64,000 nucleotides of DNA from the NCBI RefSeq assembly GCF_024748615.1, contig NZ_CP087168.1, positions 930,001 through 994,000 of the forward strand, given 5' to 3'. Every line of letters begins with the position of its first letter. Position 1 is the first letter of the stretch. The DNA is from Pseudomonas sp. B21-048 (GTDB taxonomy: Bacteria; Pseudomonadota; Gammaproteobacteria; Pseudomonadales; Pseudomonadaceae). Below the pieces are notes generated by a model that saw only the letters and a list, made by a program, of their open reading frames with translations, did no database searches and was not told the DNA's origin. The position numbers and the translations under genes are program-made. Shown one piece after another: positions 47,272 through 55,075 of the stretch.

Positions 47272-47679
47272 ATGCAAATCCAAGTCAATAGCGATAACCA
47301 TATTCAAAGCAGCATCCGACTGGAGGAGTGGGTACGTACGACCATTGAGAGCACGCTCGAACGTTATGAAGAGGACCTGACCCGCGTCGAGGTCCATCTG
47401 CGGGACGAGAACGGCGACAAGCCCGGTCCCCACGATATGCGCTGCCAGCTGGAAGCGCGGCCAAAAGGCCACCAACCGATTTCTGTCACTCATAAAGCCG
47501 CTAACCTGGAACTGGCGATCGACGGTGCGGCCGAAAAACTCGAACATGCGCTTGAACATCTGTTCGGCAAACTGCGGGGCAAACCACGTGCCGCTGTGGT
47601 GCCGTTCGAAAGGCCTACGGCCGATGCGCTGCTGGAAGACGAGTTTCTCGAGAACGAACAGGCTGCACAAAACGGCTGA
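47272..47679 (+). CDS. HPF/RaiA-family ribosome-associated protein
   Basis: A 135-residue S30AE-fold protein (MQIQVNSDNHIQSSIRLEEW; ESTLERYEEDLTRVEVHLRD; AANLELAIDGAAEKLEHALE). Members bind 30S or 70S ribosomes and silence or protect them in stationary phase. The short C-terminus lacks the long-HPF dimerisation domain. It is not next to rpoN, so it differs from the standard pseudomonad hpf. A strong terminator follows. Confidence 0.88.
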   Translation: MQIQVNSDNHIQSSIRLEEWVRTTIESTLERYEEDLTRVEVHLRDENGDKPGPHDMRCQLEARPKGHQPISVTHKAANLELAIDGAAEKLEHALEHLFGKLRGKPRAAVVPFERPTADALLEDEFLENEQAAQNG

Positions 47680-47720
47680 GGCCTGATTCACTTTTTACCT
47701 TCCCACGTTCTCTCCACCTG

Positions 47721-47756
47721 AAAACGGGCCTGCTTATGCAGGCCCGTTTTTGTTTC
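47721..47756 (+). terminator. Intrinsic terminator after the RaiA/HPF gene
   Basis: AAAACGGGCCTGC and GCAGGCCCGTTTT form a 13-bp stem around a four-base loop, with T-runs after it. Confidence 0.93.
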
Positions 47757-47817
47757 AGCATCCATCGGTGCCCCACCACCAGGCTAGTCAACCGGGCCGA
47801 ACGCATGCTCCAAGGAG

Positions 47818-47854
47818 CTGCCGAAGGCTCGGGCCGCGTTCGGACGATCTTTTG
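47818..47854 (+). repeat. 37-bp interspersed repeat, copy 2
   Basis: GCTGCCGAAGGCTCGGGCC followed by GCGTTCGGACGATCTTTT. It matches the reverse complement of 5530-5566 at 36 of 37 positions. It ends just before the 3' end of the AraC-type gene at 47863. Confidence 0.7.
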
Positions 47855-47862
47855 ATCTTGCT

Positions 47863-48738
47863 TTACCGCAAGAATGCCTGCCGATATTCCCCGGGCGTCC
47901 CACCCAAAGCCTGACGAAACCGGTTGGTGAAATGGCTCGCGCTGGCAAACCCACAGGCCAATGCAATCTCCCCCAACGGCTGCGACGTCCCGCGCAACAA
48001 CTCCTGCGCCCGACTCAGTCGTCTAGCCAACACATACTGATGCGGCGGCAAACCGAAGCTCACACGAAACATCCGCGCAAAATGATATTCAGACAACGCA
48101 CACAATGCCGCCAACTGCCCAAGGCTGATCGCTTCCGCCAATTGATGATCGATGAACTCCACCAACTGCCGTCGTTGATGTGCCGCCAACCCACCCTTGA
48201 GGCGCAGGCCCTCACGCACGCCGACCTGGCTGAGTAGGGCATGGCTGAGCATTTCATGAGCCAGGCTGCTGGTGAGAAGGCGTTCGCCGGGTTCGTCCCA
48301 GTTGAGGGTAATCAACTGCCGAAAGCGCCGGGCTTGCTGCGGATCTTCAAGGAACGTGCGCTCGCGCAACTGCAATTCCCGAGGTTCGCGATCCAGCAGC
48401 GTGACGCAGCCAAGGGCAAATTGTTCGGAGCTGAAATACAGGTGGGCCAGGCGAATATCGCCATTGATCACCCAGCCTGACTGATGATCGGCCGGCAGAA
48501 TGCACAGCTTGTCCGGGCCGCCCTTGGTACCGGGCTGGTCGCGGCGAAAGGTGCCGGTGCCGCCGGCGATGTAGCAGGACAAGGTGTGATGGCTCGGCGC
48601 TTCGTAGTCCTGGGCGTCGTGGTGGTTGCTCCACAAAGCTGCAGCCATGCCGTCACCGAGCTCGGCGCTATGCTCCAGACGAGCATTGGGCGAGCGGTTA
48701 AGCGCTTGAAAGACTTGCAGGGTATCCAGTGCGGCCAT
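47863..48738 (-). CDS. AraC-family transcriptional regulator
   Basis: A 291-residue regulator. An N-terminal cupin-like effector domain (about 35-150; HHTLSCYIAGGTGTFRR) is followed by two HTH motifs (about 190-288). The first runs AISLGQLAALCALSEYHFAR, the second PLGEIALACGFASASHFTNR, with FRQALGGTPGEYRQAF. It is divergent from the EamA-family transporter, which may be its target. The ligand is unknown. Confidence 0.88.
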   Translation of the reverse strand: MAALDTLQVFQALNRSPNARLEHSAELGDGMAAALWSNHHDAQDYEAPSHHTLSCYIAGGTGTFRRDQPGTKGGPDKLCILPADHQSGWVINGDIRLAHLYFSSEQFALGCVTLLDREPRELQLRERTFLEDPQQARRFRQLITLNWDEPGERLLTSSLAHEMLSHALLSQVGVREGLRLKGGLAAHQRRQLVEFIDHQLAEAISLGQLAALCALSEYHFARMFRVSFGLPPHQYVLARRLSRAQELLRGTSQPLGEIALACGFASASHFTNRFRQALGGTPGEYRQAFLR

Positions 48739-48875
48739 GATCGGTTCTCTCCAACGCTTTGCATCCTACTCCGTAGACGTTGGCCTGCCAGCCCGCCGGC
48801 CGACAAAAGCGCAAGTTTATGCAAGTGCAAAAGGATTGCGCGTCGGACACTGAAGGCCTATTCAGGAGTCTGGCC

Positions 48876-49802
48876 ATGAACCTCTCGTTATACCTGCTGA
48901 CCGTGCTGATCTGGGGCACCACCTGGATTGCCTTGAAATGGCAACTGGGCGTGGTGGCGATTCCGGTGTCGATCGTCTATCGCTTCGGCCTTGCCGCGCT
49001 AGTGCTGTTCGTGATGTTGCTGCTTAGCCGGCGCTTGCAAGTGATGAACCGTCGCGGGCATCTGATTTGCCTGGCTCAGGGGCTGTGCCTGTTCTGCATC
49101 AATTTCATGTGCTTTCTCACCGCCAGCCAATGGATCCCCAGTGGTCTGGTCGCCGTGGTGTTTTCCACCGCCACCCTGTGGAACGCCTTCAACGCACGGG
49201 TGTTCTTCGGCCAGAAAATTGCCCGTAACGTGCTGATGGGCGGCGCATTGGGCTTGCTCGGGCTTGGCCTGCTGTTCTGGCCGGAGCTGGCCGGTCATAC
49301 CACCAGCCCGGAAACCTTGCTCGGGTTGGGTCTGGCGCTGCTCGGAACCTTGTGTTTCTCGGCCGGCAACATGCTGTCGAGTCTGCAACAGAAGGCGGGC
49401 CTGAAACCCCTGACCACCAATGCCTGGGGCATGGCTTACGGCGCGGCGATGTTGTCGGCGTGGTGCCTGGTCAAAGGCATCCCGTTCGACATGGAATGGA
49501 ATGCCCGCTACATCGGGTCGTTGTTGTACCTGGTAATTCCCGGCTCGGTGATCGGCTTCACCGCCTACCTGACGCTGGTCGGGCGCATGGGGCCGGAGCG
49601 GGCGGCGTATTGCACCGTACTCTTTCCGGTGGTGGCGCTAAATGTGTCGGCGTTCGTCGAAGGCTATCAATGGACGGCGCCGGCACTGGTGGGGCTGGTG
49701 CTGGTGATGTTGGGGAATGTGTTGGTGTTCCGTAAACCTGGGGGACTTCGATTACGCGCAGGCGTAGACGCGCCTGATAAATACGGCAGGGCGCAAAGTT
49801 AA
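48876..49802 (+). CDS. EamA/DMT-family transporter
   Basis: A 308-residue inner-membrane protein with ten hydrophobic helices in two EamA repeats. WGTTWIALKWQLGVVAIPVS is the typical start of repeat one; repeat two begins near LLGLGLALLGTLCFSAGNML. Members export amino acids or metabolites, substrate not predictable here. AGGAG precedes ATG 48876. It is divergent from the AraC gene, and its end overlaps the DUF2165 stop by 4 bp. Confidence 0.87.
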   Translation: MNLSLYLLTVLIWGTTWIALKWQLGVVAIPVSIVYRFGLAALVLFVMLLLSRRLQVMNRRGHLICLAQGLCLFCINFMCFLTASQWIPSGLVAVVFSTATLWNAFNARVFFGQKIARNVLMGGALGLLGLGLLFWPELAGHTTSPETLLGLGLALLGTLCFSAGNMLSSLQQKAGLKPLTTNAWGMAYGAAMLSAWCLVKGIPFDMEWNARYIGSLLYLVIPGSVIGFTAYLTLVGRMGPERAAYCTVLFPVVALNVSAFVEGYQWTAPALVGLVLVMLGNVLVFRKPGGLRLRAGVDAPDKYGRAQS

Positions 49803-50311
49803 TCATTCTCGATTCTGATGCTTATATAAATGAGTGAGGGGAATATGAAGTTTAGAATTATCTGGGCCCACTCACCATAGTTCCAGATTTCCGATTGGTC
49901 CATGTTAAACCATTCGACACCGACCACCTGTATGCAGACGAAGTAGACGAATATGGCCATCAATAACCCCATCAGTGCATAACTCTTGGCCTCGTGGAAG
50001 TCGTCGGCGCTGGCATTGAGTTTTCTATAAAGCTGATAGGTGCCCATCAGGCAAAGCACGGTGTAGATAACTTCAAGTGTAATGATGAACCAGTAAATTC
50101 GATGATGAAGCATGGGCGATGTAATGGCCCGATTGGCATATTTCGTCTGGTCTTTGGTGGTGTCCATGCTCAATATGTGCGCGACATACTCGTAATTGGT
50201 GGGGTAGTCGGCCAAGTTGCTGTACATCATGAGCAAGCCAAAAAAACTAATAAAAGCCATTAATGCGAGCTTGCTGAATCTGATGGTTTGGTTTGTTGTC
50301 AGGTTGTTCAC
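49799..50311 (-). CDS. DUF2165 small integral membrane protein
   Basis: A 170-residue protein with four hydrophobic helices (LALMAFISFFGLLMMYSNL, IYWFIITLEVIYTVLCLMG, YALMGLLMAIFVYFVCIQVV, WAQIILNFIFPSLIYISI). YEYVAHILSMDTT and NMDQSEIWNYGE are family features. Base composition is clearly more AT-rich than its neighbours, which suggests acquisition by transfer. Function is unknown. Confidence 0.82.
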   Translation of the reverse strand: MNNLTTNQTIRFSKLALMAFISFFGLLMMYSNLADYPTNYEYVAHILSMDTTKDQTKYANRAITSPMLHHRIYWFIITLEVIYTVLCLMGTYQLYRKLNASADDFHEAKSYALMGLLMAIFVYFVCIQVVGVEWFNMDQSEIWNYGEWAQIILNFIFPSLIYISIRIEND

Positions 50312-50473
50312 GGTTTTGATTCTCCAGAGTGAGTGCCTGTTATGGCAAATGACTGAAGAGAGTTTATCGTGTGGGTCGTTATTTAAGTTGCTTACTGAAT
50401 TGCAAGTTGTGTAAAGGTTAGAGGGGCGACTTTAGAAGTTGGTCACCAAGTGTTTTATTCATTGAGCTTGATG

Positions 50474-50498
50474 CGGGCAGACGTTGAAAGCCTGCCCG
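50474..50498. terminator. Hairpin downstream of the 2-hydroxyacid dehydrogenase
   Basis: CGGGCAG (50474-50480) pairs with CTGCCCG (50492-50498). No proper T-run follows on the dehydrogenase strand, so it is a weak terminator or a 3' end stabiliser. It lies six bases beyond the gene end. Confidence 0.45.
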
Positions 50499-50503
50499 TT
50501 ATT

Positions 50504-51478
50504 TCAACGATTCCAGACTTGTGGATTCACCAGGTCCTGCGGCCGTTCACCCAGCAAGGCACTGCGCAAGTTAGCCAAGGCGCGGTTGGCCATGGCTTCA
50601 CGGGTTTCGTGGGTAGCCGAGCCGATGTGCGGCAAGGTCACGGCGTTTTTCAGCTGGAACAATGGCGATTCGGCCAGCGGTTCTTTCTCGTAGACGTCCA
50701 GGCCGGCGCCGCGAATCCGGTTGTTTTGCAGCGCTTCGATCAACGCCGGTTCGTCCACTACGGGGCCGCGGGCGATGTTCACCAGAATGGCGCTCGGTTT
50801 CATCAGCGCCAGTTCACGGTGGCTGATCAAGTGTCTGGTTTTTTCGCTGAGCGGCACCACCAGGCAGACGAAATCGGCCTCGGCCAGCAGCTGGTCGAGG
50901 CTGCGGAACTGTGCACCGAGCTCCTGTTCCAGTTCGGTCTTGCGGCTGTTGCCACTGTAGATAATCGGCATGTTGAAGCCCAACCGCCCACGACGGGCGA
51001 TAGCCTCGCCGATGTTGCCCATGCCGACAATCCCTAAGGTTTTGCCATGCACATCGCTACCGAACAACGGCGCGCCGACGGTGGCTTGCCATTGGCCGGC
51101 CTTGGTCCAGGCGTCCAGCTCGGCGACGCGGCGGGCGCTGCTCATGAGCAAGGCAAAGGCCAGGTCGGCGGTGCTTTCGGTGAGGACGTCGGGGGTGTTG
51201 GTGAGCATGATCCCCCGTTCGTTGAAGTAGGCGAGGTCGTAATTGTCGTAGCCAACCGAGACGCTGGAGACCACTTCCAGTTTGGCGGCATTTTCCAGCT
51301 GCGCGCGACCGAGTTTGCGGCCGACGCCGATCAGGCCGTGGGCGTGGGGCAGGGCTTCATTGAACTGGGCGTTGATGTCGCCGTTTTTCGGGGTCGGCAC
51401 GATCACGTCGAAGTCTGTTTGCAGACGTTCGATCATCGGTGGGGTGATGCGGCTGAAGGCGAGGACGGTTTTTTTCAT
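50504..51478 (-). CDS. D-2-hydroxyacid dehydrogenase (GhrB / 2-ketogluconate reductase-like)
   Basis: An NAD(P)H-dependent 2-oxoacid reductase of 324 residues. The nucleotide motif is GIVGMGNIGEAIARRG (about 149-164). The catalytic Arg is in NIARGPVVDE, the Glu in GLDVYEKEP and the His in LPHIGSATHET. Related enzymes reduce glyoxylate, hydroxypyruvate or 2-ketogluconate; the natural substrate here is undecided. It is a single gene. ATG 51478 is chosen over one 15 codons upstream. Confidence 0.9.
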   Translation of the reverse strand: MKKTVLAFSRITPPMIERLQTDFDVIVPTPKNGDINAQFNEALPHAHGLIGVGRKLGRAQLENAAKLEVVSSVSVGYDNYDLAYFNERGIMLTNTPDVLTESTADLAFALLMSSARRVAELDAWTKAGQWQATVGAPLFGSDVHGKTLGIVGMGNIGEAIARRGRLGFNMPIIYSGNSRKTELEQELGAQFRSLDQLLAEADFVCLVVPLSEKTRHLISHRELALMKPSAILVNIARGPVVDEPALIEALQNNRIRGAGLDVYEKEPLAESPLFQLKNAVTLPHIGSATHETREAMANRALANLRSALLGERPQDLVNPQVWNR

Positions 51479-51577
51479 TGGAGGCGGCTCGTCGGGCTTG
51501 GAGAATGCCAAGCACGCTAACATTCTTCCCGGACATTTTGCGAGTCTCGGACCGCCGGGTGTACGCCATTCAAAACT

Positions 51578-51666
51578 GTAGGAGCTGAGCTTGCTCGCGA
51601 AAGCGGTGTGTCAGGTGACATAGATGTTGAATGTTAGAAAGTCTTCGCGGGCAAGCCTCGCTCCTA
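51578..51666. repeat. REPIN (GTAGGAGCTGAGCTTGCTCGCGAA type)
   Basis: GTAGGAGCTGAGCTTGCTCG at left is answered by TTCGCGGGCAAGCCTCGCTC and CTAC at right, with diverged arms (CTCGCGAA against TTCGCGGG). The spacer contains GTGTGTCAGGTGACATAGAT with TGTTGAATGT, similar to the spacer of the REPIN at 54948. Confidence 0.85.
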
Positions 51667-51673
51667 CAAGGGA

Positions 51674-51937
51674 TTAGCTGTGTGGCGCAGGCTTAGGTAT
51701 GTCGACGTTATCCAGCACCCGATTCACCGCCAGTTCGCCCAGCATGATGACCTGCTGGATGCCGAGCATGGTGTTGCGATGAGTGCCTTCGAGAAACCCG
51801 GCGAAGTCACTGGCCATGACGCTGGCCGAGGCGAGGGATTCGCTGGCGTAGGCCAACAGGTTTTCGGTATTGGCGTTGGGGGCGACGATGAACAGATGGC
51901 TGGGAGTGTGGGGCGGATTCGGTGTTGGCTTAAACAT
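51674..51937 (-). CDS. DUF6124 family small protein
   Basis: An 87-residue protein of a Pseudomonas-restricted, multi-copy family (MFKPTPNPPHTPSHLFIVAP, NTENLLAYASESLASASVMA, LGIQQVIMLGELAVNRVLDN). It is helical and soluble by composition; function is unknown. The 5' region is highly structured as RNA, and the frame also stays open upstream into that structure, but the start at 51937 has ATAGGAATAG ahead of it and matches the family. Confidence 0.8.
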   Translation of the reverse strand: MFKPTPNPPHTPSHLFIVAPNANTENLLAYASESLASASVMASDFAGFLEGTHRNTMLGIQQVIMLGELAVNRVLDNVDIPKPAPHS

Positions 51938-51970
51938 GAGGGCTATTCCTATGGACGGTGTATTAGGGTC

Positions 51971-52074
51971 GCCACCTTCCGTTTTCCAGACGAAAAGGTG
52001 GCAACTGCGCGCGGACTGGAAAAACCGGACACCTTCCAAACCGGCAGACCCGAAGGTCTCCCGCGCACAGCCGC
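51971..52074 (-). promoter_or_regulatory. Candidate structured leader RNA of the DUF6124 gene
   Basis: Read on the minus strand, a 14-bp stem P1 pairs 52061-52074 with 52001-52014 (11 Watson-Crick and 3 G-U pairs). It encloses the hairpin AGACC-TTCG-GGTCT (52046-52059), a UUCG tetraloop, and a CCGG...CCGG pairing (52025-52028 with 52041-52044). After P1, stem P4 pairs GCCACCTT with AAGGTGGC (51995-52002 with 51971-51978; two bases shared with P1). The P4 loop (51981-51989) complements 52016-52025 inside P1, giving a pseudoknot or a switch between two folds. The ribosome-binding site follows. Confidence 0.65.
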
Positions 52075-52271
52075 CATAACAAGGAACTGCGTGCACAAAA
52101 AAGCGCCGCAGTATGCCATGAGGTGTGTGTAAAGGATGTCAGGTTTTCCAGACCTGATCGCTGATGCGTCAGCGACCCCCAAAGCCTACCCATCTCCCGT
52201 CCCACACACCAACCGTCAAAACATGTCGGAAACATCCCTGGATTTCGGCGATTTGTAGGACTGTCTGTAGC
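52075..52271. other. Gene-free stretch between the DUF6124 leader and the LysR gene
   Basis: No gene is supported. The minus strand near 52105-52145 (TTTACACACACC and GGCATACT) is the likely place of the DUF6124 promoter, but the spacing is not convincing. Nothing else stands out. Confidence 0.35.
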
Positions 52272-53240
52272 TCAATTCGCCACTCGAACCCCACCCAAAC
52301 TCCCACTCAATTCATACGCCGCCAATTCCGCCTGATGCGCCGCGAGGATCTCCGGCAATGACCCACGCAAGTACTCGACCCACGTCTTGATCTTCGCATC
52401 CAGGTACTGCCGCGACGGATAAATCGCATACAGATTCAGTTCCTGCGAACGGTAATTCGCCATCACCCGCACCAGCGTGCCGTTGCGCAGCCCTTCAATC
52501 GCCGCATACACCGGCAAAACGCCAACCCCCATGCCACTGGTGATCGCAGTCTTCATTGCATCAGCGGAGTTCACCAAAAACGGTGAACTGTTGATGGTGA
52601 CCATTTCCTGGCCTTCAGGGCCGTCGAAGGTCCATTTTTCCAGCGGGATGACCGGGCTCACCAGGCGCAGGCAGGCGTGGTTGAGCAGGTCGCTGGGTTT
52701 GTGCGCGCAGCCGTTGGCTTTTACATAGGCGGGCGATGCGCAAACGATGCTGTAGGTGATGCCCAACCGTTGGGAGACGAAGCCCGAGTCGGGCAGTTCG
52801 CTGGCGAGCACGATGGACACGTCGTAGCCCTCGTCCAGCAGGTCCGGCACACGGTTGGCCATGGTCAGGTCGAAGGTCACGTCCGGGTGGGTTTTGCGGT
52901 AGCGGGCGATGGCATCGATCACGAAGTGCTGACCGATACCGGTCATGGTGTGCACCTTGAGTTGCCCGGCCGGGCGGGCGTGGGCGTCGCTGGCCTCGGC
53001 TTCGGCTTCTTCGACGTAGGCCAGGATCTGCTCGCAACGCAATAGATAGCGCTTGCCGGCCTCGGTCAGGGCGATGCGGCGGGTGGTGCGGTTGAGCAGA
53101 CGGGTTTGCAGGTGGGCTTCCAGGTTGGAGACCGCGCGCGAGACGTTGGCCGTGGTGGTGTCGAGTTGCACGGCGGCGGCGGTGAAGCTGCCGGCCTCGG
53201 CCACGTAACTGAAGGCGCGCATGTTTTGCAAAGTGTCCAT
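52272..53240 (-). CDS. LysR-type regulator, probable regulator of the FUSC efflux operon
   Basis: A 322-residue LysR protein. The HTH lies in MRAFSYVAEAGSFTAAAVQL then TTTANVSRAVSNLEAHL (about 7-46); the effector domain covers about 88-300 (DLLDEGYDVSIVLASELPDSG). It is divergent from the NodT-type outer membrane gene, an arrangement matching AaeR and aaeXAB of E. coli. The inducer would then be an aromatic acid, an inference. Confidence 0.83.
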   Translation of the reverse strand: MDTLQNMRAFSYVAEAGSFTAAAVQLDTTTANVSRAVSNLEAHLQTRLLNRTTRRIALTEAGKRYLLRCEQILAYVEEAEAEASDAHARPAGQLKVHTMTGIGQHFVIDAIARYRKTHPDVTFDLTMANRVPDLLDEGYDVSIVLASELPDSGFVSQRLGITYSIVCASPAYVKANGCAHKPSDLLNHACLRLVSPVIPLEKWTFDGPEGQEMVTINSSPFLVNSADAMKTAITSGMGVGVLPVYAAIEGLRNGTLVRVMANYRSQELNLYAIYPSRQYLDAKIKTWVEYLRGSLPEILAAHQAELAAYELSGSLGGVRVAN

Positions 53241-53436
53241 GGGGTGCTCTCGAGTGCGATGGCAAATTGTGACACGAAGTTTCTGCTTTTTTACAGTCGA
53301 CTTAAGAGGCAACCCAGGGATTATCGCGTTAACGGTAACAAAGATTCACAGGAATCCCGGCTTATCGCCAACAAGGCCCACCCCTAGAATTGCTCCTACG
53401 GGGGCTCAGTCCTCTCCCTTTCAGGAATTTGCAGCA

Positions 53437-54936
53437 GTGCCGCGTCGCATCAACAGAGCGCTCAAGACGCTCAGTGTTTTGGCTTTAACTCTGGCAATCA
53501 GCGGCTGCATCGGCACCGCCGGTATTGCCCCACAAGGCAAGGCACTGGAGGCCAATTCATTGGCCACCGATAAAGCCATTCAGAGCGCCGCGCAAGACGC
53601 TCATTGGCCCACCACCCAATGGTGGCAAGCCTACGGCGACCCGCAACTGAACCGCTGGATCGACCTCGCCCTGCAAGGCAGCCCGAGCATGGCCATGGCC
53701 GCGGCGCGAGTGCGTCAGGCGCGGTCCATGGCCGGCATTGCCGAGTCTACCGAATCGTTGCAGATCAATAGCCAATCCACCCTCAAACGCCACAACTGGC
53801 CCACCGATCAGTTCTACGGCCCCGGCGAGTTGGCCAACACCACCACCTGGGACAACAACGCCGCGCTTGGCTTCAGCTATGCCCTCGACCTTTGGGGGCG
53901 CGAAAGCAACGCCACCGAGCGCGCCGTGGACATGGCTCACGTGAGCGCCGCCGAGGCGCGGCAGGCCCAGCTCGAATTGCAGAACAACATCGTGCGCGCC
54001 TATATCGAGCTTTCGTTGCATTACGCGCAGCGGGATATCGTCGCGGCAACGTTGAAGCAGCAACAGCAAATTCTCGATTTGGCACAGAAACGCCTGAATG
54101 GCGGCATCGGCACTCATTTCGAAGTCAGCCAGGCTGAAACACCATTGCCGGAAACCCATCGGCAAATCGATGCGCTGGACGAAGAAATTGCCCTAAGCCG
54201 CAACCAACTCGCCGCGCTGGCCGGTAAGGGACCGGGTGAGGGCGCGCAATTGCAACGCCCGACGCTGTCGCTGGGCGCGGCGCTGAAGTTGCCGTCGTCT
54301 TTGCCGGCGCAATTGCTCGGCCAGCGCCCGGACGTGGTCGCCAGTCGCTGGCAAGTGGCGGCGCAGGCGCGGGGCATCGATGTTGCCCACGCCGGCTTCT
54401 ACCCCAACGTCGATCTGGTCGGCAGCCTCGGCTATATGGCCACCGGCGGCGGGGCGCTGGAGTTTTTGACCGGCAAGAAGCTCAACTACAGCGTCGGCCC
54501 GGCGATTTCATTGCCGATCTTCGACGGCGGCCGCTTGCGTGCGGAACTGGGCGAAGCCTCGGCGGGTTATGACGTCGCCGTGGCCAGGTACGACCAGACG
54601 CTGGTCAACGCGCTGAAGAACATCTCCGACCAGTTGATTCGCCGCGAGTCGATGGACAAGCAACAAGCCTTCGCCGCCGAGTCGGTGGCCACGGCGCAGA
54701 AGACCTACGACATCGCGATGATCGCGTATCAGCGCGGGCTCACCGATTACCTCAACGTGCTCAATGCGCAGACGTTGTTGTTCAAGCTGCAACAAGTGCA
54801 GCAGCAAGTTCAGGCCGCCCGGTTGAGCGCTCATGCGGAATTGGTGACTGCTTTGGGCGGAGGCCTCGGCGCTGGCAACGACGTGCCGAATGCCGAGAAA
54901 ACCCAGCCCCCGAAAACTCCGGTTCTTTTGCGTTGA
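53437..54936 (+). CDS. NodT-family outer membrane efflux lipoprotein
   Basis: The outer-membrane channel of a tripartite pump. The 499 residues carry a lipoprotein signal (LKTLSVLALTLAISGCIG; lipid-bearing C23), QWWQAYGDPQLNRWIDLALQ (start of the OEP repeat), EVSQAETPLPETHRQ and YQRGLTDYLNVLNAQ. Two OEP repeats are visible. The start is a GTG with AGGA 12 bases upstream; no ATG gives a proper signal peptide. It is separated from the FUSC gene by a REPIN but lies on the same strand. Confidence 0.88.
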   Translation: MPRRINRALKTLSVLALTLAISGCIGTAGIAPQGKALEANSLATDKAIQSAAQDAHWPTTQWWQAYGDPQLNRWIDLALQGSPSMAMAAARVRQARSMAGIAESTESLQINSQSTLKRHNWPTDQFYGPGELANTTTWDNNAALGFSYALDLWGRESNATERAVDMAHVSAAEARQAQLELQNNIVRAYIELSLHYAQRDIVAATLKQQQQILDLAQKRLNGGIGTHFEVSQAETPLPETHRQIDALDEEIALSRNQLAALAGKGPGEGAQLQRPTLSLGAALKLPSSLPAQLLGQRPDVVASRWQVAAQARGIDVAHAGFYPNVDLVGSLGYMATGGGALEFLTGKKLNYSVGPAISLPIFDGGRLRAELGEASAGYDVAVARYDQTLVNALKNISDQLIRRESMDKQQAFAAESVATAQKTYDIAMIAYQRGLTDYLNVLNAQTLLFKLQQVQQQVQAARLSAHAELVTALGGGLGAGNDVPNAEKTQPPKTPVLLR

Positions 54937-54947
54937 ACACAAAATCT

Positions 54948-55035
54948 GTGGGAGCGAGCCTGCTCGCGATAGCGGTGTGTCAGTCGACATCAATGTTGAA
55001 TGTGAAATCGCCATCGCGAGCAGGCTCGCTCCCAC
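54948..55035. repeat. REPIN inside the efflux operon (GTGGGAGCGAGCCTGCTCGCGAT type)
   Basis: GTGGGAGCGAGCCTGCTCG at the left and CGAGCAGGCTCGCTCCCAC at the right are perfect inverted copies with ATCGCGA-type inner ends. It fills the 139-bp gap between the outer membrane gene and the FUSC gene, so it is transcribed within the operon and may change mRNA stability there. Confidence 0.92.
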
Positions 55036-55075
55036 CGGTTCCGCGACCTGACTGAATTTCATTGAGCAAAATTCC

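Noticed and set aside
51674..52096. A longer DUF6124 protein starting at 52096
   Set aside because: The upstream extension lies wholly in the structured leader, and the family start and ribosome-binding site support 51937.
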